From contig JADKEA010000012.1 of assembly GCA_016718275.1 (NCBI GenBank), positions 24,164-88,163 on the forward strand: DNA of 64,000 nucleotides, in the 5' to 3' direction. Made by a program: the position numbers and the translations under genes. This document shows, one piece after another, positions 57,033-64,000 of the stretch (positions are counted from its first letter, which is position 1; each line of letters begins with the position of its first letter). This DNA comes from Candidatus Villigracilis affinis (GTDB lineage: Bacteria > Chloroflexota > Anaerolineae > Anaerolineales > Villigracilaceae). The notes below the pieces were generated by a model that was not told the origin of the DNA, did no database searches, and saw only the letters and a list, made by a program, of their open reading frames with translations.

Positions 57033-58751
57033 TTATTCGGATTTTACAACGGCGAATTTTTCTTTTCCTATTTTGTAATTGCCGCTGTGTTTGAGCACCT
57101 GATCGACGGCGTCGGCTGGGATATCCACAAAGGAGACTTTTTCCTCGATGCGGATCTTGCCGATGGTGTAACCGGGGATGTTGGCGTGGAAGGCGATCTG
57201 TCCTACAATGTCATTGGGACGGATATTGTGCGCCTTGCCTTTGTTGATCTTCAAGCGCACCATGCCTTCTTCGTGTGAGTCGCGGCGGGGCTTCTTGTCG
57301 CCAAATTCGCGTTTATTACCCTTTGAGGTCCCTGCACCGAATTCACGTTTGCCGGTGGATGATGTTTCACCGCGCTTGCCGCCTTTTGAGTCACGGCGGC
57401 CAAATTCACGTTCGGGTTTGCGGGTGAAATCAGCTTTCACATCGGAGACTTCGGCGATGGGGCGCTGCTTTTCATCGGCGCGGGCGATCTTGATCGCGGC
57501 GGCGGCGATGTTCATCACATCATGACCACCGTCAATTAATTCCTGCACCATTTCGAGCTCGCGTTTGTAACGTCCGCGGCCGAGCCAGATCTTCAAGTTT
57601 TCGACCACCTGCGCTTCGCGGTGACGTACGATCTCGGAGGCTGTCGGTAATTCCATTTTTGCAACGGGCTGCTTGGTGAGTGCTTCGACCTCACGCATGC
57701 GGCGCTTCTCGCGCGGAGAGATCAAGCTGATGGCAATGCCTTCCTTGCCTGCGCGGCCTGTGCGGCCAATGCGGTGGACATACACTTCGGCATCATCGGG
57801 CAAGTGGAAATTGAAAACGTGGGAAATATCATCGATATCCAAACCGCGTGCGGCGACATCGGTGGCGACCAACACTTTGAGTTGATTGGCGCGGAAACGT
57901 CCAAGCACTCGTTCGCGGGCATTCTGGTCGAGGTCACCGTGAATGGCTTCAGCGGGGATGCCGCGAATGACCAATTCATTGGCGAGCTGTCCCGTCTCTG
58001 CGCGGGTGCGGGCAAAGATCAAGGCGCTGTGAATGGGTTCGATCTCGAAGAGACGTGTAAGGGCGTTGATCTTGTCGCTGTCGTGGACAAGGTAATAGCG
58101 TTGTTCAATGTGCGGGGTGGTGAGAGTGCTTCTTTTAACCGTAACAGATTGAGGGTCCCGCATGAAGCGATTTGCGAGGGTGCGAATCCGCGCGGGCATG
58201 GTGGCGCTAAAGAGGCAGGTCTGACGTTCGGGGGGAGTCGTCGCAAGAATCTTTTCGACTTCTTCGATGAATCCCATGTTGAGCATTTCGTCCGCTTCAT
58301 CCAGGACGACGGTCTTGATCTCGTTTAAAACGAGAACTCCACGCTCAAGCAGATCATTCAAACGGCCGGGTGTGCCGACGACAATATCCACGCCGCGTTT
58401 GAGGCTGTTGATCTGCGGACTGTAAGGCTGACCGCCATAGACGGCGAGCACCCGCACGTTGAGATGCTTGCCGTATTCGATCATGGAATCGGCTACTTGA
58501 AGCGCGAGTTCACGCGTGGGCGCAAGCACCAGGGCTTGAGGATTTTTTTGTCGTTCAAAATTGTGGAGAATGGGGAGGGCGAAGGCGGCTGTTTTGCCTG
58601 TGCCGGTTTGGGCCTGACCGATTACGTCAACGCCGGTGAGCATGAGGGGAATCATGCCCGCTTGAATGGGTGTGGGCTCGGAATAGCCAAGCTCAGTGAT
58701 GGCCTGCGTGATCTCGTCACGGAGGTTTAAAGAAGAAAAGTCGGTTGTCAT
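57033..58751 (-). CDS. deaD: DEAD-box RNA helicase with DbpA-type RNA-binding domain
   Basis: A 572 aa ATP-dependent RNA helicase. Residues 1-370 hold the Q motif (PTPIQ), AQTGTGKT (47-54), PTRELALQ, TPGR, DEAD, SAT, and in the second lobe ARGLDI and HRIGRTGR. A basic, Arg/Lys/Gly-rich stretch with repeated KREFG (about 440-495) leads to a DbpA-like RNA-binding domain (VRLKINKGKAHNIRPNDIVGQ..., GKIRIEEKVSFVDIPADAV). This is the CsdA/DeaD layout used in ribosome assembly and cold-stress RNA unwinding. The start follows aaaggattgatag. The long leader holds hairpins (58872-58928) which may regulate it. Confidence 0.93.
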   Translation of the reverse strand: MTTDFSSLNLRDEITQAITELGYSEPTPIQAGMIPLMLTGVDVIGQAQTGTGKTAAFALPILHNFERQKNPQALVLAPTRELALQVADSMIEYGKHLNVRVLAVYGGQPYSPQINSLKRGVDIVVGTPGRLNDLLERGVLVLNEIKTVVLDEADEMLNMGFIEEVEKILATTPPERQTCLFSATMPARIRTLANRFMRDPQSVTVKRSTLTTPHIEQRYYLVHDSDKINALTRLFEIEPIHSALIFARTRAETGQLANELVIRGIPAEAIHGDLDQNARERVLGRFRANQLKVLVATDVAARGLDIDDISHVFNFHLPDDAEVYVHRIGRTGRAGKEGIAISLISPREKRRMREVEALTKQPVAKMELPTASEIVRHREAQVVENLKIWLGRGRYKRELEMVQELIDGGHDVMNIAAAAIKIARADEKQRPIAEVSDVKADFTRKPEREFGRRDSKGGKRGETSSTGKREFGAGTSKGNKREFGDKKPRRDSHEEGMVRLKINKGKAHNIRPNDIVGQIAFHANIPGYTIGKIRIEEKVSFVDIPADAVDQVLKHSGNYKIGKEKFAVVKSE

Positions 58752-58871
58752 CTATCAATCCTTTAGTTGAGTAGCCGAATGGTCCATTTGTCGTTTAACC
58801 AACGACGATTGACCGTCGACTCTAAGGGATGTTTCGATAACTCCGACTAACCACGTTCATGCCAATCCAGG

Positions 58872-58928
58872 CCGCTTTTTCAAGCGGACCCGCCCAACAA
58901 AAAAGCCCGACCAAGTTTCATCGGGCTT
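58872..58928 (-). promoter_or_regulatory. Hairpin and terminator-like structure upstream of deaD
   Basis: On the minus strand, 150 nt before the deaD start, the stem aagcccga/tcgggctt (58903-58910 with 58921-58928) is followed by six T, a textbook terminator, then a second hairpin (ccgctt/aagcgg, 58872-58887). No protein gene ends here on that strand, so it may be a leader attenuator of deaD or the end of a small RNA. The remaining 350-nt spacer also has a gctctc/gagagc hairpin at about 58967-58982; nothing else is recognisable. Confidence 0.45.
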
Positions 58929-59091
58929 GTCTTTCAGAGTGATCAAAACAATTTCCCAGAAAATTCGCTCTCCGTTGAGAGCGGACGTGAGTTTATCACA
59001 GATTTTCAGAATCTGGGGACATGGCCGCCGCAAATATGCCAGTGTATCCCCGCCATCCTGTTTAATCCCATCCATGTTTGTTAAACCCTGC

Positions 59092-59097
59092 TATACT
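59092..59097 (+). promoter_or_regulatory. Probable -10 of OsmC gene (leaderless)
   Basis: TATACT ends 6 nt before the ATG at 59104, so the transcript should begin at or next to the start codon. No ribosome site is present. Confidence 0.5.
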
Positions 59098-59103
59098 GCG
59101 GAT

Positions 59104-59508
59104 ATGGCTACCAAACAGGTTTACCTCAACTGGGATCCTGACCAGCAGTTCATTCTTCAGGATAAAGATAATTATCAGATCGTAATGAAAAAGCCAAAAG
59201 GAGTCAGTGCATCAGATTTGTTGTCCATGGCCTTGATCGGATGTGCCTCGCACGACGTAGTAGAGATTCTGAATAAACAAAAACAGGATTTGCGTCAGTT
59301 GAAAGTGACCGCGGAAAGCGTTCAAGATGACGATCCACCGTGGCGTTTTCGCAAGATACACCTGCACTTCCAAGTGACGGGCAAAGGTATCGACCCTGAG
59401 AAAGTGCGCAAGGCGATTCAGATCAGCGAGGAAAAATATTGCTCGGTGTATGCAACGCTTAAGGATGCGCTGGAGATCACGAACGATTTTGAAGTGGCGG
59501 AGGAATAG
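59104..59508 (+). CDS. OsmC-family peroxide-detoxifying/thiol protein
   Basis: A 134 aa OsmC/Ohr-fold protein: two cysteines at the expected places, one in LIGCASHDVVEIL and one in SEEKYCSVYATL, with the GVSASDLLSMAL helix. OsmC proteins reduce organic hydroperoxides through these thiols. The N-terminal beta part is short, as in YhfA-type members. The start at 59104 is chosen by domain length and the promoter position; the frame is open back to 58927 without conserved content. Confidence 0.85.
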   Translation: MATKQVYLNWDPDQQFILQDKDNYQIVMKKPKGVSASDLLSMALIGCASHDVVEILNKQKQDLRQLKVTAESVQDDDPPWRFRKIHLHFQVTGKGIDPEKVRKAIQISEEKYCSVYATLKDALEITNDFEVAEE

Positions 59509-59515
59509 ACAAAGC

Positions 59516-59552
59516 AATTCCCCTCTCGATGGAGAGGGGAATTTTATTTTTT
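59516..59552 (+). terminator. Intrinsic terminator after OsmC gene
   Basis: Perfect 12-bp stem aattcccctctc/gagaggggaatt with a GATG loop, followed by tttattttt, 8 nt past the stop. Confidence 0.92.
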
Positions 59553-59568
59553 ATCTATGATACATTGA

Positions 59569-60378
59569 TTAGGCGCTAATAGCTTTGATATATCTTTCAG
59601 CCGAGCGCTTCACTGTAGACTTTGCGTCGTTTTGTACGATCAGATCCCACCAGCCACCATAGATTCGGTCATAGGCGAAAGGCTCAACCATATCAACAAT
59701 ATGCTGGACGGCACGAGCATTCAAGGGGATCATGTTGGGATAGCTATACATGAAGCTGACATAGCGCCTATCCTGCGCGACTTGCATGGTATCACCTGTC
59801 AACAACGCGCCGCGGCCATCTGCGCCTTGCGCCCAGTGCAACACGTCGGAGCCAGGGAAATGCCCACCGCAGCGGACAAGTGTCAGCCCGTCGAGAAGCG
59901 GATGAGTATCTCCTTCCCAAAATACATAGGCGGGGTCGGGGCGCATGACCCAATCGCGATTGTCTGCGTGCCAGTAGATTGGCGCATTATCAAAGGCGTG
60001 ACTCCACTCAACGAGGGAGCCAACCGTGTGTGGATGCGAAACTGCAATGGCGCTGATGCCGCCCAACAAACGGACAGCTTCCACGGTGGCATCGTCGATC
60101 AGACTAATGCAATCCCATAATACGTTTCCCTTTGGGGTTTGGATGAGCAAGGCGCGCTGACCAATGGCAAAGCCAGGGGTGGTGCCGATACCTGTGATGT
60201 TCGCGTCAATTTCTTCGATGCGATTTTTGTAGCTCTTTTTCATTTCGGAAAGTGTGGTCCAGCGCTGTCCTTTGATCCCGATGTATTGCCGCTCGTCCTC
60301 GCAAATGAGACAATGTTCAGGGGGTGCGCCTGTTTCCCCATACTGAATGCCGCAAGTCATACAGATAAAGTTTTCCAT
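59569..60378 (-). CDS. MBL-fold metallohydrolase with N-terminal zinc ribbon
   Basis: A 269 aa protein. Residues 4-28 form a rubredoxin/zinc-ribbon-like CxxC...CxxC knuckle (CMTCGIQYGETGAPPEHCLIC). The rest is a metallo-beta-lactamase fold with SHPHTVGS, GGHFPGSDV and LLTGDTM. The canonical HxHxDH is reduced to HPHxxG, as in a known group of MBL proteins that bind one metal or use other ligands, so the reaction is unclear. A good ribosome site (gaggagagaaat) precedes the ATG. Convergent with the OsmC gene. Confidence 0.8.
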   Translation of the reverse strand: MENFICMTCGIQYGETGAPPEHCLICEDERQYIGIKGQRWTTLSEMKKSYKNRIEEIDANITGIGTTPGFAIGQRALLIQTPKGNVLWDCISLIDDATVEAVRLLGGISAIAVSHPHTVGSLVEWSHAFDNAPIYWHADNRDWVMRPDPAYVFWEGDTHPLLDGLTLVRCGGHFPGSDVLHWAQGADGRGALLTGDTMQVAQDRRYVSFMYSYPNMIPLNARAVQHIVDMVEPFAYDRIYGGWWDLIVQNDAKSTVKRSAERYIKAISA

Positions 60379-60548
60379 ATTTCTCTCCTCGGTAAAATAT
60401 AACGGTAAAAACGATCAATATGTGGATTATAAAAGAGAAATGGATTTTTATAACAGTCTTGAATGTTACGGGGTAAGAATGTTTTCAGGATATTTGGGCT
60501 GCATCGTTCGGGTTGGAATTTTTCATCAGTACGTTGAATCAAAAAAAC

Positions 60549-60580
60549 AATGGGATGAATGTCCCAGTGTTCTCTCGTTA
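60549..60580 (-). repeat. Hairpin repeat H, copy 1 (loop inverted)
   Basis: tggga-tgaatg-tccca with the flank gtgttctctcgtta on the plus strand. On the minus strand it is a hairpin followed by seven T, so it ends the TIR copy 3 transcript 100 nt after its stop. The 6-nt loop is the reverse complement of that in copies 2 and 3. The rest of the 300-nt spacer to the MBL gene shows no gene. Confidence 0.75.
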
Positions 60581-60683
60581 CACAAAAGCCTAAAATTCAA
60601 CAAAATATTCGACAAATCTTTGTCACGCTCTTTCCTTCCTTGACGAATAATCTCGGCGGCAATTGGTAAAGCCTTATCCTATT

Positions 60684-62324
60684 TTATTTCGCCCGCGCGG
60701 GAAACCAACGGCGGATGTCATTGAGGCGGAAGAGGGCAAACACAAGGACCAAAATACCGCCGAACATGTGCACAATTACCGGTATATCGGGGAAAACTGT
60801 TACCAGCACAATGCCATATTTTTTCAGAATCGCATCATTCATAAAGTCGATGATCGACGCCTGGAACGCCAATAGGATAAATAGCGGAATTTGGCCAATG
60901 AGAAAAGCCGGGATCGAGGCAAAAAAACCGCGCCGCTCCCGAAGGGCCTTGATCATAAAGTAGATCAACGTTGTGGCAACAGCTATATAGATCGTATGCC
61001 CCAAAAGGATAAGCGCAATATTGAATAGCTCGATAATGGATATGTCATTAAATATCTTTTCAAGGATGCCGCCGCGAATCAATTCAATTGGATATCCCAG
61101 TATCCCTCCAAATTCCATTGCAATGACCACGCTCAAGAGACCGGTTATGCTGGCAATGTTGGCCGGAGTAACGGTTTGCGCTCCGCTTGTGGGGCGTACG
61201 CCAAGAGCCGCAAGCAGCTTTGCAGGGTCAGACAATAGCTTTGCCAGGATATCAAGTTTGCGCAGCCCCCTGCGGTAATCGATCCATTGCACATGGGAGA
61301 GTTTCTCTGATGGCTGCGCGGTCTGTACCAAAACGGGGAAAACGACCTTTTGTTCAGTATCCGCTTCGGTGTCTGTTTTGAAGCGGGACACCAGCACAAA
61401 GACCGCCTCTGCCGACTGCATATCCTTCGCGGGGATGTGCCCGTGACGGGTCAATTCTTTTGCGATGTCTCTTGCGAACAATTTATCCTGCGGGGCGTGG
61501 TCTATGAAAAATGAAACAGGAGTTGGGTTGAGATCGGTCGGGTTGTATTGATTGGCGAACAGGACCCTGTTCGCTTCGGGCTTGCCCCAGCGCTGCAAGG
61601 CTGCGGAGCGTAATAGCAACCCCAGCGAGATCAAGATTGGAAATAATATGATCGTTGAGGACACTACCACAAAGTCTATTAACGTTTCTCTGGATTCGTA
61701 CCCGAAAAGGATTGTGGTAAATACCAGCCCAAGTGGAAGCGCCCACAAGGCGGTTTGCGTTTGTTGGTAGTTATAGTCTCGTTTAATCACCCGCCATGCA
61801 AGCGGCACCAGAACCCAGGGCAGAAGGATGGTCCAAAAGGTTAATAGCGAAAACAGACCTACATACAGTGCCAGAGCGGCTGTCAGCCAGACTGCCAGCG
61901 GGGCTTTGAAGCCTGTTTCGGGAGCGGGAGCCGCTTCTTTGATCGGGGAATTCAGTTGACTGATCAGTTCCTTGAGCCCCGCTTCATAACTGCCGCGAAA
62001 ATCAACCCATTCGTATTTTTTTAATTCGGGCGGAAGTTTTACCGCTTCAAATATGACCATGATGACGCGCTTGTGTTCAAAGTCCAGAACATGCCGCCAT
62101 TCCTTATCCACATATTTCGAGTTGATGGATTCTTTGGAGACAACCAGTAAAACGACGTCTGATTCCTTCAACCCTTTGTCGATCTGCCCTGCCCACGGCG
62201 TGCCGGGGATCAAACGGCGATAATCGAGCCAGACGTTAAAGCCTGCCTTTTCCAGCCTGTAGGTCAGGTCGTCTACAAAGCCGGTTTCGCGTCGTGAGTA
62301 ACTCATAAAAATATTAGGCGGCAT
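60684..62324 (-). CDS. Membrane-bound double-TIR protein, copy 3 (intact)
   Basis: A 546 aa paralogue of the proteins at 5528 and 33633. Residues 1-125: TIR domain (NIFMSYSRRETGFVDDL, VWLDYRRLIPGTPW, SDVVLLVVSKESINSKYVDKEW) with Glu75 at the catalytic position of TIR NADases. Four helices (about 145-245), a degenerate TIR-like domain (FFIDHAPQDKLFARDIAKEL, AEAVFVLVS, VQWIDYRRGLRKLDIL), and four helices with the ending DIRRWFPARAK. The start at 62324 is favoured by tggag upstream and by alignment; an ATG at 62336 adds four residues. Next to it lie two VapC toxin-antitoxin modules, a setting often seen for defence genes. Confidence 0.85.
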   Translation of the reverse strand: MPPNIFMSYSRRETGFVDDLTYRLEKAGFNVWLDYRRLIPGTPWAGQIDKGLKESDVVLLVVSKESINSKYVDKEWRHVLDFEHKRVIMVIFEAVKLPPELKKYEWVDFRGSYEAGLKELISQLNSPIKEAAPAPETGFKAPLAVWLTAALALYVGLFSLLTFWTILLPWVLVPLAWRVIKRDYNYQQTQTALWALPLGLVFTTILFGYESRETLIDFVVVSSTIILFPILISLGLLLRSAALQRWGKPEANRVLFANQYNPTDLNPTPVSFFIDHAPQDKLFARDIAKELTRHGHIPAKDMQSAEAVFVLVSRFKTDTEADTEQKVVFPVLVQTAQPSEKLSHVQWIDYRRGLRKLDILAKLLSDPAKLLAALGVRPTSGAQTVTPANIASITGLLSVVIAMEFGGILGYPIELIRGGILEKIFNDISIIELFNIALILLGHTIYIAVATTLIYFMIKALRERRGFFASIPAFLIGQIPLFILLAFQASIIDFMNDAILKKYGIVLVTVFPDIPVIVHMFGGILVLVFALFRLNDIRRWFPARAK

Positions 62325-62487
62325 TGAAGTCTCCAAACAAATTTAAGATTGATGCATTATAAGTTCTATTTGAGATCGAAACCGACGGGTTTGCAGGCAT
62401 CCGCCATTTTGGTTTATGACATACAGGCTGTTATGCCATCCAATTCAATTTCCCCATTCTTCTATAACCGTGCGGACATTCCACCTC

Positions 62488-62530
62488 AAATCAAAAACAC
62501 TGGGACATTCATCCCAGTGTTCTCTCGTTA
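62488..62530 (-). repeat. Hairpin repeat H, copy 2
   Basis: 43 nt identical to copy 3 at 63306: aaatcaaaaacactgggaca ... tcccagtgttctctcgtta. On the minus strand the hairpin plus five T forms the terminator of the upstream vapC, and the repeat's own TAA serves as that gene's stop codon. Confidence 0.85.
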
Positions 62531-62959
62531 CTCAATCCCTTTGACCCATTTCACCTTGAATGGTTTCAGCGAATTGACCAGCCTCATATCCGCTGTCCAT
62601 AAATCGATTTCCATCCACTCTGCCAAAGCAAGGTAGTGGGCATCATACGTGGCAGGGAGGTTATACCGCATGGCGATTTCACGCGCTTTCACATGCAAAT
62701 TCGCCTCGTTGACCAAAGCGATCGGCAGTTCAAGTGACAACTCCAATGTCTCCCAGATCGTTTCAGCCGAAAGGATGTTATTTCTCTGCTGTTGGTACAG
62801 CGCATTCGTCACTTCATAAAACAATAAAGACGGCGCCACCAGATTTACTTCTTCCGCCATCCATTTTTTCCATAACTTTTGAATGGATGTATTTTCAGGC
62901 TGCAAAACGTACCTGAGAATGACACTGGCATCAACGCAGACTGTTGTTGATTTGCTCAT
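62528..62959 (-). CDS. vapC: PIN-domain toxin VapC
   Basis: A 143 aa PIN ribonuclease: first acidic motif CVDASVILRYVLQ, SLLFYEVTNALYQ, then TYDAHYLALAEWMEIDLWTADMRLVN, giving the expected Asp/Glu set for two magnesium ions. VapC toxins cleave tRNA or rRNA when not bound by antitoxin. The gene overlaps the antitoxin gene by 29 nt, so the pair is translationally coupled. Its TAA stop lies within repeat H. Confidence 0.9.
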   Translation of the reverse strand: MSKSTTVCVDASVILRYVLQPENTSIQKLWKKWMAEEVNLVAPSLLFYEVTNALYQQQRNNILSAETIWETLELSLELPIALVNEANLHVKAREIAMRYNLPATYDAHYLALAEWMEIDLWTADMRLVNSLKPFKVKWVKGIE

Positions 62960-63230
62960 CGCGTTCTTCTCTCCCTTGGCGAATTATTTCAGCAATATCC
63001 ATCGGGGACTTCCCAGCCAATTCAGCGCGGATTTTTTTATGCAGGGCTTCAATCCGCTTTTGCACATCGGCGTGCGTTTTTGCCGCGACCAATTGGTCGT
63101 ATGCCTTCTTGGAAAGGACAACGACTTCGGCTTTGCCGCCGCGTTCTACAATGACGGGGGCGATCTTGGCTTGTTTCATCACATCGCCAAAGTTGATTCG
63201 GGCTTTTGTGGCGCTGATCGTCTTGAGCAT
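62931..63230 (-). CDS. Phd/YefM-type antitoxin
   Basis: A 99 aa antitoxin: MLKTISATKARINFGDVMKQAK is the N-terminal DNA-binding Phd/YefM domain, followed by PVIVERGGKAEVVVLSKKAYDQL and a charged helical C-terminus that should wrap the toxin. The start at 63230 follows agaggtaacc; a longer frame from 63263 would read through the operator palindrome. It represses its own promoter, by family precedent. Confidence 0.88.
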   Translation of the reverse strand: MLKTISATKARINFGDVMKQAKIAPVIVERGGKAEVVVLSKKAYDQLVAAKTHADVQKRIEALHKKIRAELAGKSPMDIAEIIRQGREERDEQINNSLR

Positions 63231-63240
63231 GGTTACCTCT

Positions 63241-63297
63241 CGATTGATTAATCGATTAATCAATCGAAAATATACTCTCAGGCTGACCTTTTGTCAA
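63241..63297 (-). promoter_or_regulatory. Promoter and palindromic operator of the Phd-VapC module
   Basis: On the minus strand TTGACA (63297-63292), 17 nt, TATATT (63274-63269) form a near-consensus sigma-70 promoter. Just downstream, at 63241-63266, is a perfect 26-bp palindrome with half-site cgattgattaatc, covering the expected start of transcription. It is the likely binding site of the antitoxin or its complex with VapC. Confidence 0.85.
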
Positions 63298-63305
63298 ATC
63301 CCCCC

Positions 63306-63348
63306 AAATCAAAAACACTGGGACATTCATCCCAGTGTTCTCTCGTTA
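63306..63348 (-). repeat. Hairpin repeat H, copy 3
   Basis: Identical over 43 nt to the copy at 62488-62530, but here it lies between two divergent promoters and follows no gene on either strand in the terminating direction, which suggests that the element moves as a unit. Confidence 0.85.
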
Positions 63349-63384
63349 TTCTGAAACAGTGTAAAATAGTGGACAGAGGTTGTC

Positions 63385-63597
63385 ATGCACCAAACATTTC
63401 GTACCAAGACTTTAATCACCAAAGGCGGAAAACTCTCCATTAACGGACTTCCCTTTCGCACAGGCGAAACTGTGGAAGTGTTCATTCGTCGCGGCAAGAA
63501 AGCGACCCGCTCCAAATATCCCTTGCGCGGAAAAATGATCGTGTATCGTGACCCGTTCAAAAGCGTAGCGGTCAGTGACTGGGAATCTGCCAAATGA
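63385..63597 (+). CDS. VapB-like antitoxin
   Basis: A 70 aa basic protein of beta character (TKTLITKGGKLSINGLPFRTGETVEVFIRRGKK) ending in a charged tail, with the size and spacing of antitoxins of VapC. The agagg ribosome site precedes the ATG. Its stop overlaps the start of the PIN gene (ATGA at 63594-63597), and a TAAAAT box lies about 20 nt upstream. Assigned mainly by context. Confidence 0.7.
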   Translation: MHQTFRTKTLITKGGKLSINGLPFRTGETVEVFIRRGKKATRSKYPLRGKMIVYRDPFKSVAVSDWESAK

Positions 63598-63986
63598 TCG
63601 TGTTGGACACCCATATTTGGGTTTGGTGGGTACATGGTGACGAAAAACTGACAGACAGCCAATTGGAAATCATCGAAGCCAATGAAGATGGGGAAATCGG
63701 TATCAGCGCAATCTCTCTTTGGGAAATTGCCAAACTGGTTGAAAACAAGAGACTTGAATTACCCATCCCGTTGGAGAAATGGTTCAAACAGGCGCTGAGT
63801 TACCCTGGGGTTCAAATCGTTGAGTTGACTCCTGAAATCGCAACCGAATCCACCCGCCTGCCTGGGGAATTTCACAAAGACCCCGCTGACCAGATCATTG
63901 TCGCCACAGCGAGAGTGATGAAATGTAAATTGGTCACTTCGGATGAGAGAATTCTCAATTACCCGCATGTAAAAACAGTTTCGTAA
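63594..63986 (+). CDS. vapC: PIN-domain toxin VapC, second module
   Basis: A 130 aa PIN ribonuclease of a different branch: MIVLDTHIWVWWVHGD (first Asp), ISAISLWEIAKLVENKRLEL (Glu), HKDPADQIIVATARVM (Asp-Pro-Ala-Asp) and LVTSDERILNYP (Asp). Complete within the window. Coupled by ATGA to the antitoxin and divergent from the Phd-VapC module. Confidence 0.9.
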   Translation: MIVLDTHIWVWWVHGDEKLTDSQLEIIEANEDGEIGISAISLWEIAKLVENKRLELPIPLEKWFKQALSYPGVQIVELTPEIATESTRLPGEFHKDPADQIIVATARVMKCKLVTSDERILNYPHVKTVS

Positions 63987-64000
63987 ATCAAAACTCGGAA

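Noticed and set aside
58857..59075. A 72-codon minus-strand frame before deaD
   Set aside because: It crosses the terminator-like hairpins and has no ribosome site; a regulatory leader fits better.
59569..60378. Incomplete HxHxDH of the MBL protein as a sign of inactivation
   Set aside because: The HPHxxG form is normal for this subgroup, with the downstream His and Asp ligands kept.
60347..60643. A 98-codon plus-strand frame after the MBL gene
   Set aside because: It starts within the MBL gene's 5' end, runs through repeat H and has no ribosome site or domain.

Overview
The window reads as a chromosomal stretch from an uncultured Chloroflexota bacterium, most likely class Anaerolineae. This is inferred from three kinds of content: two proteins of the YYY-motif membrane family (DUF2298/Chlor_Arch_YYY, known mainly from Chloroflexi and archaea), several lipoproteins with Thr/Pro-rich linkers after the lipobox, and kinase/NB-ARC/TPR signal proteins ending in a WxxGxxMTMEQAIxxAL-type tail. 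No phage, rRNA, CRISPR array or classical insertion sequence is visible.

Layout. 1-5.4 kb: the end of one AfsR/LuxR-like TPR protein and a full Ser/Thr kinase-NB-ARC-TPR protein, then two GNAT acetyltransferases and a small membrane protein, separated by stray copies of the kinase protein's C-terminal tail. 5.5-7.1 kb: first of three TIR membrane proteins. 7.4-19.7 kb: one giant surface protein (about 4,090 aa once three one-base indels are corrected) with an S8 protease domain, a LasA/M23-like domain and 27 fibronectin-III-like modules. 19.7-31.2 kb: housekeeping and small genes (lipoproteins, comEC, tRNA-Met, tRNA-Gly, gyrA, STAS-like, VOC, HD, SanA-like, PhnD-like, DUF4230). 31.4-35.2 kb: an SPFH/flotillin-like protein divergent from the second TIR protein. 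35.3-37.1 kb: lepA. 37.2-57.0 kb: a cell-surface glycoconjugate region with a flippase-like UPF0104 protein, a CDP-paratose-2-epimerase-like enzyme, a GT4 glycosyltransferase, two methyltransferases, and four very large GT-C/PMT-like or YYY membrane proteins; mscS and an NHL-repeat lipoprotein sit inside it. 57-60.4 kb: deaD helicase, OsmC, MBL-fold hydrolase. 60.7-64 kb: third TIR protein and two VapC-type toxin-antitoxin modules.

Three themes stand out. First, three paralogues with the same unusual order, TIR, four membrane helices, degenerate TIR-like domain, four membrane helices, which may be an undescribed membrane-tethered TIR family. Second, short palindromic repeats occur both between genes and, in frame, inside the cytosolic loops of the large membrane glycosyltransferases. 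Third, at least nine one-base frameshifts break otherwise good genes, including gyrA; all but one are net single-base insertions, so they look like residual long-read sequence errors rather than gene decay. Coordinates for those genes below span the whole repaired gene.
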